This document shows positions 6,798 to 13,511 of a stretch of 31,079 bases of DNA, in pieces. The DNA comes from a virus. The notes under the pieces are model-generated. The model searched no databases and was not told the DNA's origin. It was given only the letters and a program-made list of their open reading frames with translations. The position numbers were made by a program, and so were the translations under genes. The DNA is taken from IMG/VR virus record IMGVR_UViG_3300045999_011248, positions 1 through 31,079 of that record. The stretch is one strand, 5' to 3'. Position 1 is the stretch's first letter, and each line of letters opens with the position of its first letter.

Positions 6798-7300
6798 CAC
6801 TCATCAAGTTGAAAGAACGAGCAATCCTCCGCAAAAGTTCCACCAGCTTCCGGAACATCTAGTCCACACTTTTTCTGCCACCAGTGCGCGCACTTCTGGC
6901 ATGTAGTCCTCTTACTTTCCGCCTTTTGTGCCGGAGTGGGGTAGTGCTCCTCCGGAAACTTGCGGGGCAACTCAGGCCATAGCCTCCGGTACGCCCGACC
7001 AGTCCTGACTTGATTGACCGCTTGGTGACTGACACCAAAGAGTTTGGCTAGCTCAGCACCACTCCGTGGATCAATGAGGATCGTCCTCACTTCGGCTGGA
7101 GTCAGGCGTTTCTGGTTCAGCGGTCGACTATCCGACGTGCTGGAAACCTCCACCTCCTTTTGAAGCTTGGTGTCGTAATAAACGCTCCAGCGAAAACCGC
7201 AGCACTTACACCGCAACCGGTACGTTCTCAAACTGGAGCCATTAGCCCAGTTGTACGTCGAAACAATTTTTCTGAATGTGTGAGTGCAATAGTCAGCCAT
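6797..7300 (-). CDS. HTH protein with N- and C-terminal Cys modules
   Basis: A 167-residue protein from ATG 7300. The N-terminus has a Cys-rich segment (RCKCCGFRW, 30-38). Residues 66-103 form a helix-turn-helix (LTPAEVRTILIDPRSGAELAKLFGVSHQAVNQVRTG, split here across two helices) like those that recognise DNA. The C-terminus has CQKCAHWWQKKCGLDVPEAGGT (134-155) and a last Cys160, the same four-Cys pattern as the next gene. It is probably a zinc-dependent DNA-binding protein, perhaps regulating this operon. The specific role is not known. Confidence 0.7.
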   Translation of the reverse strand: MADYCTHTFRKIVSTYNWANGSSLRTYRLRCKCCGFRWSVYYDTKLQKEVEVSSTSDSRPLNQKRLTPAEVRTILIDPRSGAELAKLFGVSHQAVNQVRTGRAYRRLWPELPRKFPEEHYPTPAQKAESKRTTCQKCAHWWQKKCGLDVPEAGGTFAEDCSFFQLDE

Positions 7301-7457
7301 TCCAGTGCCGAATAACGCCTGCGCAAATGAAAATGTTTGTGATCATGTAGGCCGCCAAGATACAAAAACGCACCAGTGCAACCTGATCAGCAATCCGGTC
7401 GTGCTGGTGCGCCTTCTCTCCCAGGGCCTTGGCGACAATCCGCCACCAGTGCCTCAT
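7293..7457 (-). CDS. 54-residue membrane peptide
   Basis: From ATG 7457 to TGA at 7295-7293, overlapping both neighbours (ATGA upstream, 8 nt downstream). A basic amphipathic N-terminus (MRHWWRIVAKALGEKAHQHD) precedes one hydrophobic helix (about residues 27-48, VALVRFCILAAYMITNIFIC) and a short tail ending VIRHWNG. Perfect packing between two genes and the clean membrane profile support it. From memory, similar HWWRI...AKALGEK peptides occur in other cyanophages. The function is unknown. Confidence 0.65.
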   Translation of the reverse strand: MRHWWRIVAKALGEKAHQHDRIADQVALVRFCILAAYMITNIFICAGVIRHWNG

Positions 7458-7696
7458 TTGTCCAGGTATGCCTCAGTGGCAAGCCTATTGATCAGCCGCG
7501 TGAGATACCAGTGGCACTTTCGCGCGTCTTCAAGGGCATCCTTTTTGAGCCACATCCGGCTGAGGTACTTGAGGCACTGCCACTGGAGCGAACCAGCAAC
7601 AGGATCCGGCGCATGTTGCGTCCAGTCCTCCAGCACCTCAATCACCTCGAACTTCCCGGCGGTGTAATGCCGGGGATGATGCACTGGATCGCTCAT
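7454..7696 (-). CDS. DUF3310 family protein
   Basis: An 80-residue protein from ATG 7696. It has the DUF3310 signature: an N-terminal HHPRHYTAGKFEVIEVLEDW (residues 6-25), a middle QCLKYLSRMWLKKDALEDARK and a final YLTRLINRL. The family is common in phage nucleotide and DNA metabolism clusters and has no firmly known activity. It sits between dCTP deaminase (4-nt overlap) and a membrane peptide. Confidence 0.85.
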   Translation of the reverse strand: MSDPVHHPRHYTAGKFEVIEVLEDWTQHAPDPVAGSLQWQCLKYLSRMWLKKDALEDARKCHWYLTRLINRLATEAYLDK

Positions 7697-8202
7697 CCCT
7701 TGGAACCTTGTACGGTTTTGTCGCCTTGGTACCTCCCAGTGTGGGAGTAGTCCTTAGCCGGCAGCATTGACATCCGATGAAACACGATCTGCGCAATCCG
7801 CATCCCAGGCCACAGAACAACCGGGTGCATGGAACGCGCGTTCTGTAGTTCCAGCGTTAGCCTTCCACAGTATCCAGGGTCTATGTACCCAGCAAGGAGA
7901 TGCTCAATCCCCTCCCTGGCCCGACTGGATTTGAGCGCCAGCTGCCCAGCAATACAGTCAGGCAGCTTGAACTCCTCGACCGTCTCCGCGAGCACGAACT
8001 CATGCGGCTGGAGCATGAACGGATTTTCTTGCGTGTGCCCAGCAATGGAAAAGGGCATCATCTGGGGCGTTGACGGCAATTCCACCAAGAGGTTCTCGCC
8101 GAGTCTCACGTCGAGACTCGCGGGATTCACCAGCTCAGGATCAAAAGGCGTCACCAAATCCCGCCGCACAAGCGACAAGATTTCCACGTCAGGCAAAATC
8201 AC
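7693..8202 (-). CDS. dcd: dCTP deaminase
   Basis: A 169-residue protein from GTG 8202 (GTGA overlap with the previous stop). It has trimeric dUTPase/dCTP-deaminase fold motifs: NPASLDVRLG (26-35), KSSRAREGIE (91-100), GYIDPGYCGRLTLELQNA (105-122) and PGMRIAQIVF (132-141), with a Gly/Tyr-rich end GRYQGD. Glu118 matches the catalytic Glu of dCTP deaminases (E138 in E. coli Dcd), which points to deaminase rather than plain dUTPase. It makes dUTP from dCTP to feed dTMP synthesis. Whether it also hydrolyses dUTP cannot be told from sequence. No thymidylate synthase gene is in the window. Confidence 0.9.
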   Translation of the reverse strand: MILPDVEILSLVRRDLVTPFDPELVNPASLDVRLGENLLVELPSTPQMMPFSIAGHTQENPFMLQPHEFVLAETVEEFKLPDCIAGQLALKSSRAREGIEHLLAGYIDPGYCGRLTLELQNARSMHPVVLWPGMRIAQIVFHRMSMLPAKDYSHTGRYQGDKTVQGSKG

Positions 8203-8600
8203 GCTGCAACCTCAGCAGTGTCCTGCTGGAGCTGCACGTGCTTCCAGGTCTTATTCCACTTGATGCAGTTGATGGTGGTGGGGTGCACGCCAAACTCCTT
8301 AGCGATCTTGCCCACCGACTTGCCACCAGCAGCCAGCTGGCGCTTGATTTCCAGCACCTTCACGTCGGTCAACACCGCCACCCCACGCTTGCCCTTGCGG
8401 CTGGACTTACGAGTCTTACTTTGAGACTGGCGTACGGCTTTGGTACGTACGATCTGCTCACCAGCGGGCAGCGGGATGGCCTGCTTGGGATTGGTCAGAT
8501 CCAGCTCAACGTGCTGGCAAGTACCAAGAGCAAAGCGAGCAGCATCAAGAGCCTTGATGACCTGATCAAACTGAGCTTCAGAAAGGATGTACATGTTCAT
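8199..8600 (-). CDS. HTH DNA-binding protein
   Basis: A 133-residue protein from ATG 8600; a longer in-frame start at 8822 overlapping the RlpA-like gene was rejected. Residues 60-72 form a very basic linker (KTRKSSRKGKRG). Residues 78-118 form a resolvase/Hin-type helix-turn-helix (VKVLEIKRQLAAGGKSVGKI, then AKEFGVHPTTINCIKWNKTW). The N-terminal 55 residues are an unknown small domain. It heads the dCTP deaminase-DUF3310-zinc protein run with its own promoter, so it may regulate it. That role is inference. Confidence 0.65.
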   Translation of the reverse strand: MNMYILSEAQFDQVIKALDAARFALGTCQHVELDLTNPKQAIPLPAGEQIVRTKAVRQSQSKTRKSSRKGKRGVAVLTDVKVLEIKRQLAAGGKSVGKIAKEFGVHPTTINCIKWNKTWKHVQLQQDTAEVAA

Positions 8601-8616
8601 AAGGTGGAACGTGTGC

Positions 8617-8647
8617 AGTGTAGTAGGCAAGAGCAGGGGTATGTCAA
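8617..8647 (-). promoter_or_regulatory. Candidate promoter for the HTH gene
   Basis: Reading leftward, TTGACA (8647-8642) overlaps the stop codon of the RlpA-like gene. TACACT (8622-8617) follows after 19 nt, or ACTACA after 17 nt. The distance from TACACT to the start codon is 16 nt, giving a very short leader. It would let the HTH gene and those downstream be read separately from the upstream genes. Confidence 0.35.
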
Positions 8648-8973
8648 TAGCTAATCCGAACAGTTGCTGTTCCATCAAGCGGAACACCCAAACGATGTGC
8701 CGCACCAGCAGAAAGATCAATGCTGCCGCAATCGCAGCGATCCGTAATGGGCACCACGACTGACCGCCCTTGGTGCGATACACGCACTTTGGTGCCACAA
8801 GGCAACCAAGGATGCGCTGCACTCAATCCCCAATGGCGATACACACTTCCGCAATACGCCACCTCTCCGTGATATTCCGGGTGATAGACGGTTGCGGTAA
8901 CTTCCCGGCCTGTGTGATGTGCCAGTGCTGGCCCGTTAAAAACAAGTGCTGCAGCAAGTAAACAGCGCTTCAT
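8644..8973 (-). CDS. RlpA-like double-psi beta-barrel protein, exported
   Basis: A 109-residue protein from ATG 8973. A signal peptide (MKRCLLAAALVFNGPALA, cleavage near residue 18) is followed by one double-psi beta-barrel domain. This has SAAHPWLPCGTKVRV (51-65), VVVPITDRC (72-80) and SIDLSAGAAHRLG (84-96). His54 and Asp78/Asp86 align with conserved RlpA residues; RlpA is a lytic transglycosylase of septal peptidoglycan. It lacks the SPOR domain of cellular RlpA, and four Cys could form disulfides in the periplasm. In a DNA-metabolism operon this is odd. It may act on the host cell wall during infection or at lysis. Confidence 0.8.
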   Translation of the reverse strand: MKRCLLAAALVFNGPALAHHTGREVTATVYHPEYHGEVAYCGSVYRHWGLSAAHPWLPCGTKVRVSHQGRSVVVPITDRCDCGSIDLSAGAAHRLGVPLDGTATVRISY

Positions 8974-8975
8974 GG

Positions 8976-9236
8976 TCAGTTGGTTTCAAGTTCGAGTTTG
9001 ATAGCAGCCTGGAAATAACCAGCCACTTTTAGTCTGCGGTAAGCAGGACCAGCTTCTTCAGATTGCTTGTTTTCAATGTTTTCGTACTCATGCCGCGCTT
9101 CTTCAAGAGCAGCTTTTGTATCGACATTGAGCAAGTGAAGTTCTGAATCAGACAGTTCAGAAAGCTTGTCCAGATAAATGGTCCGCCCGTTCAAAAGGTA
9201 AGAACGGTAGAACGGAACCATTGCGTTATCAGTCAT
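8976..9236 (-). CDS. 86-residue hypothetical protein
   Basis: ATG 9236, ending 2 nt before the RlpA-like gene. It has an N-terminal strand region (YRSYLLNGRTIYLDKL), then an acidic helix (LHLLNVDTKAALEEARHEYE) and a final YRRLKVAGYFQAAIKLELE. It looks soluble and helical. The family is not recognised. It shares one nucleotide with the upstream gene's stop. Confidence 0.6.
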   Translation of the reverse strand: MTDNAMVPFYRSYLLNGRTIYLDKLSELSDSELHLLNVDTKAALEEARHEYENIENKQSEEAGPAYRRLKVAGYFQAAIKLELETN

Positions 9237-9415
9237 CAGGAAAAATAGCGTTTGCGTTGTTCAGCGACCCAAGCGTCATAAGCCGCCGGATCACTGAATT
9301 GGTGTTTGAAGACCTCTGGCACGGTAGTGCTGGCAGGTCTTGGTTGCGAGCGTAGCTGGCGTAGATCATCCCAGCTATACCCGCGGGACTGGCGGTAGTA
9401 ATCGTCGTAGTTCAT
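9236..9415 (-). CDS. 59-residue hypothetical protein
   Basis: ATG 9415 (ATGA overlap with the upstream stop). The longer frame to 9622 was rejected because its upstream part is out-of-frame with a better gene. The product is Tyr/Arg-rich (MNYDDYYRQSRGYSWDDLRQ) with a C-terminal FSDPAAYDAWVAEQRKRYF helix. It is small and of unknown function. Confidence 0.55.
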   Translation of the reverse strand: MNYDDYYRQSRGYSWDDLRQLRSQPRPASTTVPEVFKHQFSDPAAYDAWVAEQRKRYFS

Positions 9416-9702
9416 GCGAAGAAATTCGGGTCTTGTTGTCGTAACCGGGTGAGATCCGTGAGTCTCAACTTGAGAATCTCGTGGATCGCTAGGTTGGCTA
9501 AGCGGGTGGAGCTGATGGTGTCGCTGGTGGCGAAGACGTAAATGAGGTGGCGGTAAAGCTGGGTCAGGGTGCGAATTCTGACCCAGTGCGTATCCCCCGG
9601 TATTGGCTCTAGCCCCACGCACCAGTCGTCGTAGTCGTCTTGGTTACGTAGGTCACGAGCTTCAGACGTCCCAATCAGACGTGTCGAGTGGAGCCCAGTC
9701 AT
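9412..9702 (-). CDS. 96-residue hypothetical protein, start uncertain
   Basis: I take ATG 9702, which overlaps the upstream gene by 41 nt. GTG in the middle (before GLEPIPGD) would give a 70-residue product and less overlap. The C-terminal part is strongly helical (LTQLYRHLIYVFATSDTIS, then LANLAIHEILKLRLTDLTRL). No known domain is seen. The frame is kept because it ends in ATGA with the next gene. Confidence 0.5.
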   Translation of the reverse strand: MTGLHSTRLIGTSEARDLRNQDDYDDWCVGLEPIPGDTHWVRIRTLTQLYRHLIYVFATSDTISSTRLANLAIHEILKLRLTDLTRLRQQDPNFFA

Positions 9703-9916
9703 CGACGCGCTCGGTGAGCATGGCCCGGAGTTGAGCATCGGTAGCCGGAATCAAATCTTCATCTGAAAAGTAGAGGGTGCCTCGGCACAGGGCAGGCCCC
9801 CACTCGGGCGGATCAAGCTGCGTCTGCGGATAGACCAGCACAGCGTCATCAACAAGGGCATCGACAACGAGATGGTCGCCCTCAAATCGCAGCTCCTCAA
9901 TGTTCAGTACCTTCAC
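9662..9916 (-). CDS. 84-residue acidic hypothetical protein
   Basis: I chose GTG 9916, which forms a GTGA overlap with the upstream stop; the open frame reaches back to 9961 but the extension overlaps the upstream gene. The product begins MKVLNIEELRFEGDHLVVDA, is rich in Asp/Glu and short beta strands, and ends in a DDWAPLDTSDWDV tail. The family is unknown. Confidence 0.55.
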   Translation of the reverse strand: MKVLNIEELRFEGDHLVVDALVDDAVLVYPQTQLDPPEWGPALCRGTLYFSDEDLIPATDAQLRAMLTERVDDWAPLDTSDWDV

Positions 9917-10152
9917 TTGACCTCCTGAGCAGTGTTGCTGGTTTCCATGCGATCCAGCCACTGGTCCCAGCTCATCTTGAGGAACTGCTCCAGATCCTGA
10001 AGCTTCTCCAGCTGGTTGATGTCGTAGATGGGGTTGAGGCCCACGGCCTCCATATCGGCTATCTTCTGCTGGAGCGTAAGGACGCCCCAGTTAACCGCAA
10101 AAAACCACGGACTGAGCTTGGTGTTTTCGACTGGAGTGTGAAATTGATCCAT
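9913..10152 (-). CDS. 79-residue hypothetical protein, first gene of its unit
   Basis: ATG 10152; the frame extends to 10269 but the extra part is Arg/Cys-rich and unlike a gene. The product is helical (WFFAVNWGVLTLQQKIADME, then INQLEKLQDLEQFLKMSWDQ). It begins a leftward unit that runs through the RlpA-like gene. A 6-bp GC hairpin lies in its leader at 10174-10191. The function is unknown. Confidence 0.55.
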   Translation of the reverse strand: MDQFHTPVENTKLSPWFFAVNWGVLTLQQKIADMEAVGLNPIYDINQLEKLQDLEQFLKMSWDQWLDRMETSNTAQEVK

Positions 10153-10531
10153 TTTGTAATTCAGTAGTAGAGGCGCCCGTCTCTCCGGGCGTGCCCTTAG
10201 TGTTGCACACAAACAGCCCACCCGCAAGGCCGAGCTGTCGCATTCCGTTACAAACCGGGCTGGAGCCACTACTTAAGACGGATTAAGTAACGACCCCAAG
10301 CCAGTAGCGCCAGTGGTTTTCGGGCGTTAGGCTGGCGACCTAGACCTTCTTCTGGAGAGTCTGGGCGTTCCCGTAGAGGCCGGCTGCGGGCACCAAGGTG
10401 GACACCGCGTGAGGACCCACCACCGGCCAACCCATTTCAAGTATTGGCAGCCACGTCAGAAAGGCCAATACAGCAAAGCCCAGCCGAAGCTGGGCAAAGC
10501 AGCCCGATGCCGAGGCAGAGCGGGAACCAGC
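10153..10531. other. 379-bp intergenic region, structured, possible leader RNA
   Basis: No convincing gene. It holds, from right to left: a minus-strand terminator hairpin (10475-10495); a 31-codon minus-strand frame from ATG 10435 to TAG 10340 that continues in frame for 18 more codons (SLTPENHWRYWLGVVT) to TAA 10283; a perfect inverted repeat TACTTAA-GACGGA-TTAAGTA (10270-10289); and a leader hairpin CGCCCG/CGGGCG (10174-10191). The leftward promoter of the 10152 gene must lie here, but I see no clear -35/-10 pair. Confidence 0.4.
10475..10495 (-). terminator. Minus-strand terminator with UUCG tetraloop
   Basis: On the minus strand GCCCAGC-TTCG-GCTGGGC (10495-10478) is followed by TTT. The seven perfect pairs and UUCG loop make a very stable hairpin, but the U-tract is short. 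It lies 37 bp after the 27-residue membrane peptide and would end the primase-helicase transcript. Confidence 0.55.
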
Positions 10532-10615
10532 TCAGGCTATGCGGGTCAGGTAGACGGTGACTGCCAGGATTCCCAGCAGCCACGTCAGCCCGAACACCAC
10601 CACGGGCGGAATCAC
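10532..10615 (-). CDS. 27-residue membrane peptide
   Basis: A micro-gene with a GTG start at 10615 in a GTGA overlap with the stop of the preceding gene. It ends at TGA 10534-10532, just before the terminator. Nearly all residues after IPP are hydrophobic (VVVFGLTWLLGILAVTVYLT), so it is a single-pass membrane peptide. Start-stop coupling and position support it. The function is unknown. Confidence 0.5.
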   Translation of the reverse strand: MIPPVVVFGLTWLLGILAVTVYLTRIA

Positions 10616-10956
10616 ACGGGCACTCCCAGCTCCTCGGGCTTGTACTGGGTCAGCACGCACACGTCGGCGCCCTGCCTGAGCGCCGTGCCCACCACGTAGT
10701 GGAACTGATCTTGGGCGTCCTTGGACTCCTCGATCTTGTACTCCTCCACCTCGTAGGCCATGCCCCTGCGATACCAGGAGACACGCACCACCGCCAGCAG
10801 CTCGAACGGAATGTCCCCGACGGTGTAACCCAGCGTGGGCTTCCTGGGGCGCTTCGGTTGGGGCGGTTCAGGCTTAGCCACGGGATCTCTCCAAAACAGC
10901 CAGGCGGCGACCCGCACTAGCCCTAGAAAAAAGTTAGGCGTGGTGAACATGCCCAT
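10612..10956 (-). CDS. 114-residue protein with N-terminal hydrophobic segment
   Basis: Starts at ATG 10956 (TGATG with the helicase stop); ATG 10950 is an alternative. A hydrophobic stretch (FFLGLVRVAAWLFW, residues 9-22) may anchor it in the membrane. A Pro/Lys linker (KPEPPQPKRPRKP) follows, then a beta-rich domain (LLAVVRVSWYRRGMAYEVEE, then HYVVGTALRQGADVCVLTQY). It is possibly a membrane-tethered replication accessory protein, judging only by its place next to the helicase. The family is unknown. Confidence 0.55.
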   Translation of the reverse strand: MGMFTTPNFFLGLVRVAAWLFWRDPVAKPEPPQPKRPRKPTLGYTVGDIPFELLAVVRVSWYRRGMAYEVEEYKIEESKDAQDQFHYVVGTALRQGADVCVLTQYKPEELGVPV

Positions 10957-13370
10957 CAGTCCCAGAGCCGTGCGGCTTCCTGCATCAGTTGCGCCAGCTC
11001 CTCTGGCGACCGTTCTTCCCTTGGGGATACCTCCAAAACCTGTCCAACTGGGGCAGATCCATTGGTATCACTGGAAAGAGCAGCTGGACAGGGGGTAGGG
11101 GTGTCCAGCTGTGTGTCCAACTGCTGGTTCGACAGCTGGACACAGCTGGACACGTCCGAGGGTTGTCCAGCTGTACTTTCCAGTCCCTGACTGGGTTTTG
11201 CCCCAGTTGGACAACTATTTATAGGCTTTTCACGCGAGACCACAGCTTGGTACGCAGGCATAGGAGAACCACCCCCCTTACTGGGACGTTCTTCAGCCAC
11301 CCAAATCAAGCCACGAGACACCAAGCGCTGGGTCGCCTTACGAATTCCGGCCACGCTGCCACCACACAGCGGATCGGCAGCAAGCTCGGATCGGGTGACT
11401 GAGCGCGGATAAGCCGCCCGGACGCGCTGGAGCACCCGATCCACCACCGAAGCGGGATTTCCCGTTTCCGCAGCATCCTCCACGTAGTCCATCAGGGAGA
11501 ACGTCAGGTCGCTCTCCAGCTTCATCAGCAGCTTGGAGCCATCCCGCCCTGCCCTGGACTTCTCCACGGTGATCAAACGGGCATTGGAGCCGGTCTGCTC
11601 TACCTGCTTCTTATCGGGCCGCCTAAGCCCCCACACCTCATCTACGGCGTCCCTGATGGCCGTGGAGCCCCGGAACCCACCGGTCTTGTTGGCGTGGTGG
11701 ATCAGCAGGATTGTGCAGGCCGGGAAGGTCCTCCCGTTGTTGTTCGCCAGCCAGTAGATCGGACTCGCAAATTCCTTCTTGTTTTCGTCGAACGCCGAGC
11801 CCCTGCTGCAACCCGTGATCGAGTCGATGATCACCAGCTTCGGCTGGTGCTTCTCGATCAACTTGACGAAGCGGTAGTACCAGTTCAAATCCCACCCCAT
11901 CACCACCGTCACCGGATCCGACGACTGGAACTCCAAATCCCGCAGCTGCTGCTGGACCTGCACCTCGCTCTGATCACCGTTAAGGATCAACACCGATCCC
12001 TGCTGCACTGGCACAAGGTCACCCCGCACCGAGAACGGAATCCCGCGAGCAACGTGCTTGGCGATAGTCCAAGCCGACATGGATTTGCCATCACCACCAG
12101 CGCCGTGGATCATCACGGTGCCTGGGCAGGGCAGCAAATCCGGGATGAGGTACTCAAACTTCAAATCCTTCTCCAGCAGGCGACTCATAGCCATCTCATC
12201 GTCCTGCTGCTCGAACTGCATCTGGGCGATCAGCAACCGCTCCAGCGCTCCAGCGTCACGGTATCCAGCCTCCAGCGCCAGCACGTTCATGGCGTGCGCC
12301 GCCTCAGCCGGGTTCTGAATCTGCTGGATCTCCTTCGCCCGCCGAATCACCTCGGCATAGGTGATGACGACCTGCCGAATGCGGGTGACGTTATCGCCCT
12401 CAGCAGTTTCAACAACCTTCCGCAGATCCTCCGAAAGCCACAGCCGCCCTGGCATCTGCTGGTCCGCCATCCAGAACAGCGTCCCAAGGCTCACCGGCCC
12501 CTTCCGAAAGGACTTCCAAACCTCCTCACAAGGATTGCCGTCCGCCCAATCCTGTGAAAATTCGGGGTCTTCCGCAGACCAAGCCGACCAAAGCGTCAAA
12601 CCAAGGTCAGTCGGCAACTCCGAGTGGATCGCCATCCCTACCTTCACCCAGTGATCCCGGCTGCCGCTGCCCTGCCCCGGAATCACCATCAACGCCGACT
12701 GGATAATCTCAGCCACCTCAGCTGGATCTCGATCCGAGAAATCCAGCGCCTTGCGGTTCTTAATGAAGCCGCCATCCTGCACATCTTTCCCTGCGGCATC
12801 CCGCATCTCCGCCAGCAGCCACTCAGGAGCCTCAGGAATGGCCTCCAAGTCGCCCTCAAAGCCGTACTGCCCTGCCGGAGCCTTCCCATCACTAGAGCCC
12901 GGATAAGCCCCGTAGAGCACCCCCTGACGGCCCCAGAGCACCTCATACCCAGCGCCGGTATCGCTCAGGCCAAAACCCTTCACCGAGGCCCACAGAGCCT
13001 CTGGAACGCGAAACAGGTACTTGGCCGCATTGGCTTTGGTCGACGTGATGACTGGAGCACCCTCCAGCGACTCACCCCACTTCTTTTTGAGACGACTGAG
13101 ATTGCGATCCACATCAAGGATCACAAGCCCCCCACTTCGAGCACCCGTAAACGCCCCCACCGCCTGGAACACCTCAGGCTTGCGGTCGATCTGGAGCGCC
13201 ACATCCGACGGCGCCATCACGGTGTGGTGACTGCGCTCTAGCGGCGTCTTGCCCTTTGAAATTTTCCCGGACTGGATCGCTTGCCCCTTGGCATAGATCG
13301 GCGCATACGCAATCCCGACAGGCAGCTGGCGCACAAAAGCCAGCAGCTCCTGCGTCTTACCTTGAGACAT
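10956..13370 (-). CDS. Primase-polymerase / RepA-type helicase fusion
   Basis: An 804-residue protein from ATG 13370. Residues about 10-190 resemble the prim-pol domain: SGGLVILDVD (79-88) supplies two Asp ligands, followed by an YEVLWGRQGVLYGAYPG strand region. The usual His motif reads NAAKYLF, with Lys117 in its place. Residues about 215-310 look like a PriCT-type domain. Residues about 405-630 are a RepA-like hexameric helicase: Walker A GAGGDGKS (423-430), Walker B KLVIIDS (511-517), then LLIHHANKTGGFRGSTAIRD. A winged-helix-like region (640-700) and a low-complexity tail follow. It should prime and unwind the phage origin. The tail DNA carries the iteron array. Confidence 0.85.
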   Translation of the reverse strand: MSQGKTQELLAFVRQLPVGIAYAPIYAKGQAIQSGKISKGKTPLERSHHTVMAPSDVALQIDRKPEVFQAVGAFTGARSGGLVILDVDRNLSRLKKKWGESLEGAPVITSTKANAAKYLFRVPEALWASVKGFGLSDTGAGYEVLWGRQGVLYGAYPGSSDGKAPAGQYGFEGDLEAIPEAPEWLLAEMRDAAGKDVQDGGFIKNRKALDFSDRDPAEVAEIIQSALMVIPGQGSGSRDHWVKVGMAIHSELPTDLGLTLWSAWSAEDPEFSQDWADGNPCEEVWKSFRKGPVSLGTLFWMADQQMPGRLWLSEDLRKVVETAEGDNVTRIRQVVITYAEVIRRAKEIQQIQNPAEAAHAMNVLALEAGYRDAGALERLLIAQMQFEQQDDEMAMSRLLEKDLKFEYLIPDLLPCPGTVMIHGAGGDGKSMSAWTIAKHVARGIPFSVRGDLVPVQQGSVLILNGDQSEVQVQQQLRDLEFQSSDPVTVVMGWDLNWYYRFVKLIEKHQPKLVIIDSITGCSRGSAFDENKKEFASPIYWLANNNGRTFPACTILLIHHANKTGGFRGSTAIRDAVDEVWGLRRPDKKQVEQTGSNARLITVEKSRAGRDGSKLLMKLESDLTFSLMDYVEDAAETGNPASVVDRVLQRVRAAYPRSVTRSELAADPLCGGSVAGIRKATQRLVSRGLIWVAEERPSKGGGSPMPAYQAVVSREKPINSCPTGAKPSQGLESTAGQPSDVSSCVQLSNQQLDTQLDTPTPCPAALSSDTNGSAPVGQVLEVSPREERSPEELAQLMQEAARLWD
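11041..11213. repeat. Eight TGTCCARCTG iterons, candidate replication origin
   Basis: TGTCCA(A/G)CTG occurs forward at 11041, 11102, 11114 and 11164, and inverted at 11081, 11133, 11143 and 11204: eight exact copies in 173 bp. The array is bounded by a perfect 15-bp inverted repeat, TGTCCAACTGGGGCA (11041-11055) and its complement (11199-11213). Copies 11101-11152 can also fold into a long imperfect hairpin. The repeats fall in all reading frames of the primase-helicase tail, so selection acts on DNA. Iterons inside an initiator gene recall the lambda O/ori arrangement. Origin function is inference. Confidence 0.65.
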
Positions 13371-13398
13371 GTTAGACTCTCACACGAGAATGTTCGCT

Positions 13399-13431
13399 AC
13401 GCCCCGCAGCCTTCTGGCCGTGGGGCGTTTT
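13399..13431 (+). terminator. Hairpin with T-run in the divergent region
   Basis: ACGCCCC (13399-13405) pairs with GGGGCGT (13422-13428), with a partial inner GCC/GGC pairing, and TTTT follows. It lies between the two divergent units with no rightward gene upstream. It may act as an attenuator in the leader of the SSB-like gene, or stop antisense transcription towards it. Confidence 0.45.
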
Positions 13432-13458
13432 CTCATGGTAGCCAGCCGGTCAAGACCG

Positions 13459-13467
13459 TGTTACTGT
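13459..13467 (+). promoter_or_regulatory. TGTTACTGT extended -10 for the SSB-like gene
   Basis: A TG-N-TACTGT element 44 nt before ATG 13512, after the hairpin at 13399-13431. TACTGT is shared with the promoter at 16511-16539. No good -35 is seen 17 nt upstream, so it may rely on the extended TG. Confidence 0.35.
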
Positions 13468-13511
13468 GTTAACCGTTGCCCTCGGGCGACCACCCAAAAG
13501 CACCAACCCCA

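Noticed and set aside
8601-8822. Extension of the HTH gene to 8822
   Set aside because: It would overlap half of the RlpA-like gene, and the promoter-like elements lie at 8617-8647.
9416-9622. Upstream extension of the 59-residue gene
   Set aside because: Pro/His/Arg-rich translation overlapping a better frame; ATG 9415 makes an ATGA junction with that frame.
11694-12557. Rightward open frame of 287 codons inside the primase-helicase gene
   Set aside because: His/Leu/Arg/Pro-rich composition without any motif, antisense to clear Walker A/B motifs.
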